From Arabidopsis thaliana (Eukaryota > Streptophyta > Magnoliopsida > Brassicales > Brassicaceae): DNA of 64,000 bases. Every line of letters begins with the position of its first letter. The first letter of the stretch is position 1. The translations under genes were made by a program, and so were the position numbers. Below the pieces are notes generated by a model, which ran no database searches, was not told the DNA's origin, and saw only the letters and a list, made by a program, of their open reading frames with translations. The stretch lies in NCBI RefSeq assembly GCF_000001735.4, contig NC_003071.7:19319443-19383442 (forward strand), in the 5' to 3' direction. Of the stretch, positions 49,607-62,882 are shown piece by piece.

Positions 49607-50930
49607 TCAAGCAGCGGACGGTGCGGTCACGTAGTTGAGCCGGCCAGCTTCAGTAAGAGCGGTGATGAACGGCTTCAGATTCACGAGATCGACCTCTGTG
49701 TCCACAACGGTAACAGGTTTCTTGTAATCCAAGGATTCGTCGTCGTAAATGTCCCACCATTTTTTCACTAACATTTTTATATCTTCCCTCTCCATGTTCG
49801 CTTCTTTCCCTGTGTATCTCCACGGCTTCGAACCCTGTAAAAGAGAAACAAATAAACAAAAAAACTCAGGACTGACTCAATTGTTTTGGATAAACAAGGC
49901 CGTGAACAAAATAACTCACCGCTGCACAGTAGTGAACCACCTTGACTTTTCCAAGCTCTACATTTTCTGGGTGACGCCATAACATCGCAAGGACGAGATT
50001 GTACACTAAAGGAATCGGCTTGTAGATTTTCTTAAAGTACATGTTCAAAAAATCCTGCGAAATTAAAATACACAACTTAAAACAGATGAAAACAGAGCAT
50101 AACAGAAAAAGGCCAGTCTGAGTTTTGATTTTGCCTTTTACCTGTTCAGCGAAAGGAGTCGGAGGAGTGATTTTAAGTGTTCGTAGTAGATCCTCGTAAG
50201 TCTCGAGGTTAGGCTCGTACAAGAACATTCCGGCGTTGAAGTAAAGAGCCGGTGGCTCTCCAAGCTCCGCTTTTGGCCACTGGACTTTGTCGGGGCATTG
50301 TTGGCAATATCTGATCTTGTATTGCGGCGTGTGACTCCATGTTTTCTCACAGAAACAATCCATCACCGCGTACAAATAGCCATCTGGTAGGTCAAACAAG
50401 TGATCGATGTTTTCGTAAACTTGAATGTCTCCATCTAAATATATCATTTTACTATACTCCACAAACTGCACAAACACACAGAAAAAAGACAGAGCATTAA
50501 CCACTTTTTCAAAGGGAGCTAGACGACGACGTATTGCTAAACACAACAAAAGAGGTGTTAAACGATGGCGTATTAAACGTACCTTCCAGATACGGAGTTT
50601 AGAGTAGTTGATGACGTAATAAGCCATGGCGAACTGAGTTTGGTTCTCGGGTGGGTAAACGGGTTCGATTTCACGGACGATGCATCCTTGATCCACAAGT
50701 ATACGACGGTGTTCCTCCGGGACGTCGGGTAACATCGCTACTACGAGTGGATAAGCCGATTTGACTTTCCTTAACCCTTTGGCTAAACCAACGACTCCTT
50801 TCACGTAATCACCGTTTCCAGCAAGAAACGTCACGTAAGCTCGATCGCTGTCTTGGACTGATGGCAGTGACGGTTTTGTTATCGTCACGGTGGACATAGC
50901 ATCAGCGGTTTGAGTAAGCCCCGGAGCCAT
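49607..50930 (-). CDS. GOLS1: GolS1, galactinol synthase 1 (AT2G47180)
   Basis: Transfers galactose from UDP-galactose to myo-inositol to make galactinol, the first committed step of raffinose-family sugars. Exons 50583-50930, 50142-50465, 49920-50054, 49607-49834 give 344 aa. A GT8-family glycosyltransferase: the metal-binding DxD lies in YLDGDIQ, NAGMF and HYCAAGSKPW are present, and the C-terminus is the hydrophobic pentapeptide APSAA typical of galactinol synthases. No signal peptide, in line with cytosolic action. The upstream region has a perfect heat-shock element and a G-box, fitting known heat and drought induction of GolS1. Confidence 0.97.
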
Positions 50931-51026
50931 GTGATTAGCACGTGATCTGCTGTGAGGATTTAGAGTTTATCTAGTCGTGTGTTTGTGTTTGCTGATGAGG
51001 ACTTACGGTAGCGGGATAAACAGGGT

Positions 51027-51137
51027 TAATATAGGCGCTTGGATGGGTTACGATCGTGAAATCTGATACGTACACGTGTAAGTAGGAGAACAGACGGTGG
51101 TGATTGGCGTTTGGTGAAACCGTGAAAGTTCTGGAAA
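51027..51137 (-). promoter_or_regulatory. GolS1 promoter elements: TATA, G-box, heat-shock element
   Basis: A TATA-like box lies at 51027-51036 on the minus strand. Further upstream are a palindromic G-box/ABRE, TACACGTGTA (51071-51080), and a perfect three-unit heat-shock element GAAAGTTCTGGAA at 51124-51136, about 195 bases before the start codon. Heat-shock factors bind GAAnnTTCnnGAA. Confidence 0.75.
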
Positions 51138-54100
51138 GTGGGACCGTACCGGAGAAATTTAAACCAAACGGTTATACGGAGAAAACGCTAGAAGCAGCTA
51201 GCTAGCTACGGTGTTTTGTGGGAAATCAGAACATGTTATTCCCTGCTACGAGGTGCATTGTACACTTCCCTAGTCCTCTTTCTTGCATTTTAGTTTAATA
51301 CACACCTTTTTTTTTCTAAGTCATACTTATTTTTGCTAATTTATTAAAGTCATTTGCTAATGTATTTTAACAAGATACTGAAACCATACGGGAAAGAAAC
51401 AGTGTAGATAACACTGTATTGAAGAATTATCAGAAGGAGTAATCTCTATCTACAAAGATCTCATTTTCCATAACCACTAAAGAGAAACACTTTTAAAAGT
51501 CGAAAATTTCAATTCTTGTTACTTTTCTAACTACTGATGAGGCACTAATAATTACAACCTAATTTTAAAAGATTATTGAATCTAAATAAAATTGCAGTTT
51601 CTGAAAATTTAAAAGGAAGTTAGATAACTTCAATTCCATGCCCTTCATTTCCAATTAATTATTGTGATACTACTTTAAAAAAAAAAAAAAAATTATAAAC
51701 AGGAAAATTAACCACGTGAAAAATGGAGATTTCTCATTGAGAACGACAGATTTGACAACATAGACACCGCATTAGCAATTTACCTGGGTGAAGAATCACC
51801 GTGAGATACACGCGCCATCTGATTTGGGCCCATTAATCTCTTAATGGGCCATATGAACCAATTCCATGGTGCGTAGTGAACACTCGTGGGCTCCATCGAA
51901 GATCCAATTCCTTTCTCTTTCCTTATTGGATATACAGTCACTTCTTCTCAGATGTCGGTAGAAATGTCTCGCGTCACATTTTCCACAAGTCCTTTTTAAC
52001 TTTCATTGATTTTTTAAAAAATTTGTCCAGCTAAATCTACAAAGAGCTTTATTTAATTACATTTTTTGTAGTTTCATTATCTTTCACTTGATTTGGGCTC
52101 GTAGCTCACAAACATTGGGCCCAATAAAGCCTAAGTCTCTATAGGTTTCATTTGTCACCATAGTATGAAACTTTTGTATGAACTTTTATGTAACTATTTC
52201 TACAGCACTGCTTGGATCATTATGTTTTTGTTATTGGAGTTTGCTTGACTCTTAGTGTTTGCAAACACCGTTGGATTTCACCAAATGCCAAAAAGGTAAC
52301 AAAACTATTTATGATTCTAACACTCAAGGCTTGAGTCTCAAGCCAATGATGGCATGGTGCAATTAATATTTTATTATATGATTATTCATATGTTTTTGAT
52401 ACTTTGTAGTTTGTAGATGCCAAGAAGCAGATTCAAGCATTTGCTACACAGACACTTACCTCTCGCTTCTCTTCAAACCGTATACCATACTGCTGAATCC
52501 TGATGTTGACATTGACTCTAAACGTGTTTTGTGTTGCAAATTTTGACAAAGAAAAGAGATTAATAATGAGAAAGTGGGACTCTTACCATATGTCTTCGAA
52601 TTTCCTGCCAAAAGCGTCGGTTGTGTTGAGCTTTGACTTTTATTACCTTAATCATCGCCGGTCATTTTTGATTTTGGCTCCTTAATATTATTCATATGTT
52701 TCCATTATTGTACATGTATATAATTTACTTTCTAGCTTATTTTTTCTTCACGCAGCTTTGACATTGTTGCTTTTCGGAGATCATATATTCCGACCAATCA
52801 AAATCTACCACATAGTGTCCGAGTTTAGGCAACATGCATTACATTTACTTCCAGAATTAAAATTTCATTTTTTTTACGGTTTATGGTAGACTTTTACTAA
52901 AGTTTTCATATTGTCAACTGTAAGACTTCTTAAAAATCCTTTTATGTTTCTCTTTTCTTAGAGCATTTTCTAACTTATTTTACACACATCCTTCTCATGG
53001 CATAAAAATAACTATTTTGTTTTCTCAACTACTTTTCCAGTTTACATATTTATTTCTTGCAAGATAAAATAGTTGTGTCAAAAATGTTAAATACAATTAA
53101 ATGATTTGACCTTTAGTTAGAAACTTATTATTATATTCTATGCATAAATTTAAAGGCTGAAAATGCATTCCTTTCATTTTTTATACACCAAAATGTATAC
53201 AACGTAAGAATTGGAAGTTCGAACTCAATATTGGTTTATACGTTTCAGGATTCTGAATTGACTGAGTCATTACTTTCTAACCATTAATCAAAACAAAAAT
53301 ATTGATGTGGAGTTCTTTTGAGTTTGAAGTTTGATTATGTGATGTTTCTTTAGAGGGAATATCAAATATATCAGATGCTTTATCAAAGACTATTTGATAC
53401 ATTGAACATCAACCAGAAAATGGATCTCCAAATTATTAAACCATACATTTAATTTTATGTATACTTCTCTATAGGTGGGTTGACGGAAAAATGATATATA
53501 GATGCTAAAACATGGACGTCCTATGGTCTCATCATGCCTTTCGAGTTTTGTACCACATGCTTTGTTTTATTAAAGTTTAAAGTTCGAACTCTCTTCAGAG
53601 GAATCTCCTCTGCGTCATCATCTATACGTCATCCTTTTAACGCCATGCACACAACTAAATATTTATAGATACTGCTTACTCTCCTCGATATATTACGAGT
53701 TTGTTATCTATTATCATGCATTTTACGATCAAAGTTGTGAATAAAAATGAACGTGTTAATAAAACATAAAAATAAAGAGAATCTAGAAAAAAGATTCATT
53801 TGCTGAAGGCGATGTAAACACGACCTCATGACCTAAATACGGATCGGTCAATAAGGGATATAAATACAAGATGATTTAATATTCATTAGCCATCTTCCTT
53901 TTTAGAGAGTCTTATCTATTGCCCTATAATATTTGATTTAAACTGTTTACTAAGATTTTGCGATTGACCTTATAGAGATTTTTTGTTGGAGGCTTTATGT
54001 GTTATGTCGCATCAAATCGGAATTAGACATAACCAGATGACAAAAAAGAGAGCCTTTGCGTATGAATATGACAGAATTTTGAGCGTGTAAGTTAAAAAGA

Positions 54101-56700
54101 CGAGATTGTGGGTTCTACTTTTGGTAGTTCTGCTGATTTTGATAGATCGCAAACGTCTTTTTATGTTGATTTTTCATCTTTTTGTTGATTATTTATCTCT
54201 TTCTTTTTGTGCTTTCCTTTTTAAAACTATAGATCTACTTGTCCGGTGAGACGATCGTATATATAGGATAGTACACGTTTTGGCATCAAACTTGATTTCC
54301 TATTCTCGCCAAGCAGTTTTAATTTCTTGTCTTATCAAACAGGCTTTAAGATTGTTCTTGAGTAATATGCAATTTAGCAGTAGAAAAAAACAGTGAAATA
54401 TTCCTTCAACTCATAAATCAATATAATTGACACAAAAGACCGGTCTTATTTCATGTCAATAGAAAATGGTATTTTCTCTCGTGGTTTGTTACTTTTCTGT
54501 TCTTATAAGGCTAACCTCTAGTGGGGATGCAAAGTTCTAGATTTAGACTTGTTCGTTAGATGACTAGGTGGTTAGAATTTAGATTCGCGTCGTTGTTTAC
54601 TGTGTTCGGGATAATCGTTTTTAGTTGGGATTTGTCTTCGCGGGTTCATCTATCCTTTGCTCTACTCTGTTTGTGGTTAAAGATTCTCTAGTCCGCGATC
54701 TTCGAGCTCTTATTTCCGCGAGTTTTGCTCTCCTCCGACTTTCATGTTGATCTCATGAGCTTATCTTCTTGATTTTAGTATATTTTCTTGTGGTCCCATG
54801 TATCGGGCTTTTGTTTTCGGGGATTTCTTTATTTTCTGCCGGCTATGTTGTACGAAAACGCATTCCAAAACTGTATTTCACCCATGTATTATATAATGAA
54901 AATCTTTCAGTTAAAAAAAAAAAAAAAAAAAAAAAAAACTAGCTTATTTGGGTTGTCGTCTATATCACATATCTAATCGATGTAACAATTCACTGAATCG
55001 GGTGTTACAAATAACATTTGTTTTCTTCACTAAAAGTATAAGATACTGGTACAACGCGAAATCTAACCTATATTCGAATCAAATGACACGTCATCACTTG
55101 GGTGTCTATTTGTCCACAGTTGAAAGTTATAAGAAGCAGACAAGTGTCTCATAAAGACATCGAGATCTGATTCGGTTCTCAGGTACATACAGTTAATCGG
55201 GAGTGTTGCTTTCCCCTAGAACTATGGAGGCTACTATTTAAGTGTCGTTGTGTAACAAAAATCCTGTGTTTACTTGCATTACTTAAACTCCTTTACTTTA
55301 ATAGTTTTATATATGTTTTCGACCTCCCTTTTTCGACGGAGTGGATCGCTATGACATGTAGGCATCTGATTGTATTTGCTAATCTGTTTTTGTTAGTATG
55401 TTAAATTTTTAACCCAATATATGTTTATAGTGCTTATATATTCTTACTTTAGTTACATATGAATATATGATCATTGATGAATTAAACAATATAATGTAAT
55501 AATTAAATTTGATTTCCCTGATCGAATTATAATTTATATGTTTTGTAATACGAATCAATTAAAATATTTTCTTGTTACACATTTTGATAAAATGTCGTAG
55601 AACGTTACTTAAAAGTAATGATGCATTAACAAAATGTACAACATATATTATAAAAGTTATCATCAATATTATAGGCATTCGACTTTCAGAATGTGTATCA
55701 ATAATCGAAGTAGTAATGGAACGATTATTGAAAGTATACTACGGTCTCTCTTTACTTCATCGTGGATTCTCATTAAAAACAAAAGTACTTTCTCTACCGG
55801 CAACTATTGAAAGTATATTATTGTTTTTAATAACTTTGATAGTGTTTCTTAATTATTAATCCCAACGTACGATAAAATTTTGTTTGATAAAACTCACAAA
55901 AGTTTAGTATATTTCTGTAAATATATGCATAGAAGTCATAGTGATTGACAGAGGAAAGACGTCTCTTTGACTACTCTTCAATCGAAAACAAAATGTGCTA
56001 AAATTTCAAAAGCAAAGTCCCTAAACTCGCCTAACTCCATTTCTCATTTGACTTTGCCTTAAATGTCAATAGTCCTATGTTATTTAGCTACATTCAAAAT
56101 TGGGAATTAAGAATTATTTTAGACTCCATATACTTAGAAACGAATCCGTATTGGAAACTAATTTCCATTTAGTAATAGTATTTAAGTATTATTATGCTTA
56201 CCGAGTAGCATGTAGTAGTTTCTTAATGTTAGCTAATTTCAAAGCAAACGACGAATATTAAATCGTGATTGCACACAACAAGAAGTGATTAATAAATCAT
56301 TAATTTCGCCCATAGTAATCACTAACCAGAGTAATTTTGAACAAGACTAAGGATGTACAATAACTTACGTCTGCGATACTGTGTGGTAATAAATATAGAA
56401 ACTTTATGAAATAGAACTCTCTTACCAAAGAAAGAAAAAGCAAGAGTGCGTGTTACTATACATCTGAACAAGTCAAAGGGTCAAACCTTAGTATTTTAAA
56501 ATTACACAAACAATTGACCAAATGGAGAGCTAATTATGTTTAGCATAATTTACTATATAGTTGCAAAATTCCACTTTAGAAACAGAATAAAAAAATAAAA
56601 ATTGAACATAACACTTATGCCGTGTTCCAGTCACTCTTCAACATTCTACTCATTTTCAAATATCCTTTTTATAAAATACTACTTTTAAAATTATTTGATT
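51138..56700. other. 5.5-kb intergenic region between GolS1 and MYB2
   Basis: No gene supported. AT-rich, with short A-runs. The segment 54580-54938 differs in composition and ends in 26 A, suggesting an old retroposon 3' end. The nearest part to 56842 is the MYB2 promoter. Confidence 0.5.
54580..54938 (+). mobile_element. Possible old retroposon 3' end with poly(A)
   Basis: Less AT-rich than its surroundings and ends with an AATGAAAATC hexamer-like stretch then 26 consecutive A at 54913-54938. No clear target duplication close by; an 11-base match to the right flank, CTAGCTTATTT, occurs at 52732-52742. The left boundary is a guess. Confidence 0.35.
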
Positions 56701-56715
56701 CTTATGTTCCTTCAC

Positions 56716-56731
56716 TATATATATATAAATA
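56716..56731 (+). promoter_or_regulatory. MYB2 TATA box
   Basis: TATATATATAAATA about 115 bases before the start codon, well placed for a leader of roughly 80-90 bases. Confidence 0.6.
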
Positions 56732-56841
56732 TCGCACATTGCTTAATCACTTCAAATCTAATCCACAAAACCATTCACACCATCTCATCTTCTTTCTCTC
56801 TATCTCTTTTCCTTTCCTCATTTAAAGTTTCTTTATAAGAA

Positions 56842-57855
56842 ATGGAAGATTACGAGCGAATAAACTCAAACTCTCCAACACATGAAGAAGATTCTGATGT
56901 ACGGAAAGGTCCATGGACCGAGGAAGAAGATGCAATCCTAGTCAACTTCGTCTCTATCCATGGCGATGCTCGTTGGAACCACATCGCTCGTTCCTCTGGT
57001 ATCATCAAAACATCAATCTCTAAATATACATATACACAAAGGCTTTATATATAGATAAACTTATATATATTTTACTCATATATGTGCAGGGCTAAAGCGA
57101 ACTGGTAAGAGTTGTAGATTAAGATGGCTTAATTACTTACGTCCAGATGTTAGAAGAGGCAACATCACTCTCGAAGAACAATTTATGATCCTCAAACTCC
57201 ATTCTCTTTGGGGCAATAGGTACACACTATATATCTCAAATGTTAATATTTTGCTATTCTATATGTTACTAGTTAAGTATGTTATTAATATATGTCTTTT
57301 TTTTCAATTGAATATATAAGGTGGTCGAAGATTGCGCAATATCTACCGGGAAGAACAGATAATGAAATAAAGAATTATTGGAGAACTCGAGTCCAAAAGC
57401 AAGCCAAACACCTAAGATGCGATGTTAACAGTAATCTTTTCAAGGAGACTATGAGAAATGTTTGGATGCCGAGATTAGTGGAACGAATCAACGCCCAATC
57501 ATTACCCACCACGTGTGAACAAGTGGAGTCAATGATCACCGACCCAAGTCAACCAGTTAACGAACCGAGTCCGGTCGAGCCGGGTTTCGTTCAATTCAGC
57601 CAGAATCATCATCAGCAATTCGTACCGGCTACGGAATTGTCAGCAACGTCTTCGAATTCTCCGGCTGAGACGTTTTCGGACGTTCGAGGTGGGGTGGTGA
57701 ACGGGTCAGGTTATGATCCGTCGGGTCAAACGGGTTTCGGAGAGTTCAACGATTGGGGCTGTGTTGGTGGGGACAACATGTGGACTGACGAGGAGAGTTT
57801 TTGGTTCTTGCAGGACCAGTTCTGCCCCGATACGACATCGTATTCGTATAATTAA
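56842..57855 (+). CDS. MYB2: MYB2, R2R3-MYB transcription factor (AT2G47190)
   Basis: Nuclear transcription factor of ABA and drought responses. Exons 56842-56998, 57090-57219, 57321-57855 give 273 aa. R2 (~22-72) opens with [14 protein letters not shown]3 (~75-123) follows, with the spaced tryptophans of MYB helices and the linker [11 protein letters not shown]; the [16 protein letters not shown] end of R3 is typical of the stress MYB subgroup 20. The third exon carries an acidic, Ser/Pro-rich C-terminal region ending in [10 protein letters not shown]. The intron positions inside R2 and R3 are those shared by most plant R2R3 genes. Confidence 0.97.
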
Positions 57856-58441
57856 GGAAATATACGATTACTATACGTAACGAGGAATTCAATTGCGTCA
57901 CGTTTGGTGTAATATTCATTCGTGCGTGATGCCAATTTTAGATACGGCCTTGGTATACGAATCTTGACTTAATTATTATCTTTTCTTTTCCTCTCTTGTT
58001 TTAATCCCCTGATTAAATTAAGATTTGATCATCAGACGAGGATATTTGTGATTCACTGATTTGTGATATTGATATATGTGAATTATTTGATATAACGTTT
58101 TAAAAACCAACAAAAAAAAAAAATCATTCCAAGGAAAAGTTCTTAATTTTGATACTCGAAAAGAGCGTAGACTGACTCGAATCAGTTCATATTTTCTTTG
58201 GTTCGTTTTATTTACGACAAAATTCACTAACAAAAATTAAAAAACGACAAAACGAAAATATGACTAAATTTATTTTTTTGACAGTTAACCACTGATTATT
58301 GGTTCAAATTGTCACAACACATGATTTATCTTGATAGAAATTTAGTAGTCCAGAATGCTGCATGGTTGATCCTAAGAAAAACAAATCATGCAAGGACCAA
58401 GGACTTACATTACTTAATTATACTTAAACGCTTTATAAAAT
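57856..58441. other. MYB2 3' region and spacer
   Basis: Convergent spacer between MYB2 and the small unknown gene. No other gene seen. Confidence 0.45.
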
Positions 58442-58708
58442 TCACATCAAGTGATTCCTGACGATGATCCAGTAAAACCCTTCATCCATATCGTTGCTTC
58501 CACACGTAGTTTCGATAATAAACTCGTGATTATCGCCAAGATGCGATGTATCAACCACTGAAATTCTCTTCCTTGTCACGTTTTCGTCTCCGACGATATT
58601 TCTGTAAAGTTTCGCAGCAGACGAAGAAGAATCCGATGTCTCCGGCTCGTCTTTAGGCGTAAGACGGCAACTCATCAGTGCTCTAAGGAGCATCACTATC
58701 GACGCCAT
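58442..58708 (-). CDS. Small protein of unknown function (AT2G47200)
   Basis: Single exon, 88 aa. The N-terminus is hydrophobic with a Met/Leu-rich start (MASIVMLLRALMSCRL), then a Ser/acidic stretch (DEPETSDSSSSAAK), then a basic-acidic C-terminal half ending in EGFYWIIVRNHLM. I recognise no domain. Coding status rests on the clean ATG-to-stop frame, composition better than its surroundings, and recall of an annotated gene here. Confidence 0.65.
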   Translation of the reverse strand: MASIVMLLRALMSCRLTPKDEPETSDSSSSAAKLYRNIVGDENVTRKRISVVDTSHLGDNHEFIIETTCGSNDMDEGFYWIIVRNHLM

Positions 58709-59596
58709 GTGTCTCTGACGTCGTAGGATGCTTTAGTTGGCTTTATCTCGTATCTAATCACTTTCAACATTTAAGACACACACAAAACATATGTATATAT
58801 ATTGTGTGCATGCGTTTGTGTGTGAGCTTGTGTCAGTGTGTGTAATAGTCTTAACAACCATTGTCGAGTGTTGAAAGTTGGAACAAGACAGCACAAGGAG
58901 GAAGCCATCATGCATCGAGGGGATATCTAGTTTTGGTAAGTTTTAATAGTGAATATACTAAATGGCCCTTGACCGATTGCCAACATAGAGTCTACATCAG
59001 TAGCGAATCAAAGGTATTATGGTCTTTACTCATGGTTTTGACGTGGAAGAGACAACAAATAGAATAGTTCATCTTCAGCAAGAAACAATGAGAGGAGAAG
59101 AGAGAATTTTGAAAAAGGAGCTTTAAGAAAAAAGTCTGATCTAATCCTTTTATCGGTCAACGATTGTTGGACAACCTTCTAGATTCCTCTTCTTTTTTGG
59201 GTAACTTGAGCATTTTGGTCAGTGAACCTGTAAACAAATATTTAGTGTTTCTTTTGAAAATTATGTTTTTGTTTATATAATAATCCAATAGTATAAGTTT
59301 CTTTCTAGTTTCTACAGCCTAAAATTTGATTAATTTATAATCAAATTAACCACTTTTAAAGTTTTGATTTTTTTGGATGGTAACATTAGAAACGATGACA
59401 TATTAACGAAACTTGTAGCTACACATAAACTGCTGACCGATCCCAAAGGTTGAAAGATTCTTTGGCGCTAAAAAATCCCCAGTTCCCAAATCGGCGTCCT
59501 CGTTTGAAACCCTAATTCCTGAATCGAAGCAGATCCTGATCGAATCGAAGGTGTTCGAATGATAGCTACCCAGTAAATTCAGAACCCTAATTAACA
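58709..59596. promoter_or_regulatory. Divergent promoter region between AT2G47200 and SWC4
   Basis: About 890 bases between two start codons in opposite directions. 58790-58855 is rich in GTGTGT-type dinucleotides. No gene seen. Confidence 0.5.
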
Positions 59597-62500
59597 ATGG
59601 GCGGTACGGACGCGAAGGACATTCTCGGGTTGCCGAAGACTCCACTGTCTTTAACTCAGGAGAAGAAATCTCGACCCCAGAAAGAGTCCCATAGAAAACC
59701 CGATGGCATTTCTCGCGAGGTTAGCTCTAACGAATCGAACCAATCCTTTGGAATCGATTGGATATTTTTGTAGTTGAATTTTCATCGTCGTTGATGAATT
59801 TCAGGTTTATGCGCTTACCGGGGGCGTTGCACCTCTTATGCCTTCAATTGATTTAAAGCGCCGTCCTCCTGCAGATGAGAAGGTCTGTTGCTGCTGCGGG
59901 CTTTAATCATTTGTTGCCACTGTCTATTTTCAGTTTTGAGATAATTTTAATGTTAGTAGTATGATTCTACAGTTAGTATTATTTGCTAAGAAAAATGTCT
60001 TTAGTATCTCTCAGGTTGCTTGGAAATGGCTTTCCTTCACAAATTCTGCTAGGAAAGATGATTTGCAGCTTTACCATTGGGTAAGTTCCTTATCTGTGGA
60101 ACACCATTGTAGAAACGCTTAACATTTCATTCTTTCTAAATGTGTTATGCATTTGGGGTTTTCTTATATCTTCACAGGTTAGAGTGGTTAATGATGTTCC
60201 ACCAACAGGTGACTATTCCTTTGCCAAATATAACAAGGTATTATATTTGCCTTCATGATTGTCTATTTTAGTGTCATTGAGTAACTTTTGCTGTCCTCTC
60301 TCCGTTTCTGCTTTTTTTCTGACTTGTTTTTGTTATTGGCATTTGATTGTTTGTATCTTTGCGTGAATGCAGTCAGTTGATATTTTGAAATACACAGACG
60401 AGGAGTATGAGAATCATTTAACGGATTCTGTAAGTGTTTTTCTCAAGGAGGAGTTTCTGTTTCATTCTATTATGTATGAAGTAAAGACATGTTCTGCATA
60501 GCTTCTGTTCATGCTTGTTTTGGATAGTATCTACTTTGTTGATTGTGCTAAAACTTGCAGGTGTGGACCAAGGAAGAGACAGATCAGTTGTTTGAATTCT
60601 GTCAAAATTTTGATCTCCGCTTTGTTGTAATAGCTGATCGATTTCCAGTATCACGGACTGTGGAGGAATTGAAGGATCGTTACTACAGTGGTATGTTGGA
60701 CTATTATACGTTCACTTATACCTTTTCCTTTCATTTGTTTTCATCTTTGATCTCTCTGTTTCTATATCATGTTGCACCAGGGTTCATTAAAAAAATACAA
60801 GGACTGAGAATTCTCTTACGTACTTTCTTTTGTAGTAAACCGGGCCCTGCTGCGTGCTAGAGCTCAGTCTCCAGCAGATGTTGCAAACCATCCTCTCATG
60901 AAGGTCAAATTCCACTTATATCTCTTCATAGCAAACTAAGAACTCTTATGTTCATTTATATGTAGTTTTTGTAGCAATCTCTCCTTGTCATGTTATCTGG
61001 AGAAAACATTTCTCTAAATGCTTTTTTTCCAATGTATTGGCATAAACAGGAACCATATGATATTACACGCGATAGAGAGCGCAAGCGGGCATTGTCCATG
61101 GTCCTATCCCAGAGTAGACATCAGGAGAAGAAAGATGCTGAGGTTATTTTCTATATAATTTTGAATGTACTTGCAGCCGAAGAAATGTGATTAGTTCTTT
61201 GTCTTCTCTTACCTATCCTTCTCCCACAACTGCAGATACTTGCTGAGGCTAAAAGAATCACAGAGATGCGATTGGCCGCACGTGTAAGTGTTGTCTTAAA
61301 ATCAATATACTCACTCGTACTAACTAAAGAACAATGGATGAATTTTGCTTACCATGAAATTTGCTTACCTTAGACGCATATCTGAACTTTATCTTTATCA
61401 TCTTGTTTCTGGCTGTCCAGCGTGCAGAAGAACCTGATGTGTCTGCGAATGAGAACGCCGGTCTTGATAAAGCTGATGGGGTTGTTCCAGGGCGTAGTGT
61501 ATCTCCAACATCCAATTCTCAACTTCCTGCTACTGCTGTGGCTCCATCAACACTAACTATGGCAGATTATGCCTCTACCCTTGCTTCTCTGCGCATGGTG
61601 AGTGAAGTGTCTCTCCCTTCTTCTCTTTCCCTTTTCTACTTGGTTATCCAGTTTATCTGATTATTTCTGGTGAATCTGTCAAATTTTCAGCTTCATGTAT
61701 ACTTGAGAACCTATGGACTTGAACAAATGGTCCAAGCTGCAAGCTCTGCTGTTGGTCTTCGAACGATCAAGCGGGTTGAGCAGACTCTGCAAGATCTCGG
61801 GGTTTGTCTTTGCTTCTTGTTCTGTTTAACTCTTTCTATTTGTCTATCTCATTTGCTTATCTTTCCCCATTGATTGATGATGAGACTTAACTAATGTTAT
61901 AAAAGGCACCCGTACTGAAGCTAGCTTTGAATGTGTTCTATGTAATTAGTTGGGATTTTGGTTCGGGTAGAGGCTAGTAGGTTCTTGTCAGTTTATTTGA
62001 TTGTAGCCACTCTTAAGATTTACTAAATGGATTTTTTGAGTATATAGAGTTTTCTGTTTACAGGTTAATTTAAAGCCAAAGGTTCCTACCAAAACTGTAT
62101 GCGATGAGCATCTTGAGCTAAGAAAAGAAATATTAACACTACTGAATCTTCAGAAGCAGGTAAACCATACAATACAAGTCTTATCTCACATAGATTCACA
62201 AATATACAGCTATTTGTTTATTTAACTTGTTGCCAAAACATGGTGGGGTCGTAACTTCAGCTGCAATATAAGGAATCAGAAGGTTCATCACATCGTGAAG
62301 GGTCGTATGCCGCAATGCCAGACACTCCAAAGGTGAGCAACAAACTTTGTTTATTGGTTCTCGCTACAGTTTCATCTTCCTGTTGATCTCTTTAATTTCT
62401 ATATATATTTGATCAGGATCGTGTTTTCGCACCGGACCCATTCAGTTTTGGAGGTACATTATTTCCTTATCTTGTTGGTTTCAGCATTGTATGCACTACT

Positions 62501-62762
62501 TAACCATCTCTAAGTTCATTTTGTGTGTTTATTTCAGCTGAAAGACCAATCAAGAAGGAACAAAAACGCAAGGTGGTGCACATCAGAGTTTGCTCTTCTT
62601 TATTTTTCGTACCAATTCCTCCGAAAATCCTTTGCATCTACATGTAAAACTTGAATCTTAATTAAAATATGTTTGGGAATCCTGCAGGGTCCTGGAAGAC
62701 AAGCAGATACTCCTTCACCAGCTCATAAGCGTCCGAGAAAGTTGAAAGCCTCTGATCTCTAA
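59597..62762 (+). CDS. SWC4: SWC4, DMAP1-like chromatin-remodelling subunit (AT2G47210)
   Basis: Shared subunit of the SWR1 (H2A.Z exchange) and NuA4 (histone acetylation) complexes. Sixteen coding exons: 59597-59719, 59805-59882, 60015-60080, 60178-60237, 60373-60429, 60561-60690, 60836-60903, 61050-61142, 61236-61283, 61421-61597, 61691-61801, 62064-62159, 62261-62332, 62417-62453, 62538-62572, 62688-62762, giving 441 aa. An N-terminal region with [10 protein letters not shown] precedes a SANT/MYB-like domain (~128-180) starting [14 protein letters not shown], then a charged helical region ([26 protein letters not shown]), and the DMAP1 C-terminal part ([33 protein letters not shown]). The C-terminus is basic ([11 protein letters not shown]), a likely nuclear signal. 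Confidence 0.96.
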
Positions 62763-62882
62763 AATCTCTCTACTCGGTGCATACTGACTCGCAATTTCAT
62801 GTGTATGTATTTGCCTTTTTCCGGTGATTTCCGCAATGTTTTCAGTTCTTAAATTATTTCTGATCTCTAAAATCTCTCTACT
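62751..62882 (+). repeat. 24-bp direct repeat at the SWC4 stop codon
   Basis: TCTGATCTCTAAAATCTCTC plus four more bases occurs at 62751-62774, spanning the last codons and stop, and again at 62859-62882 in the 3' region. Confidence 0.85.
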
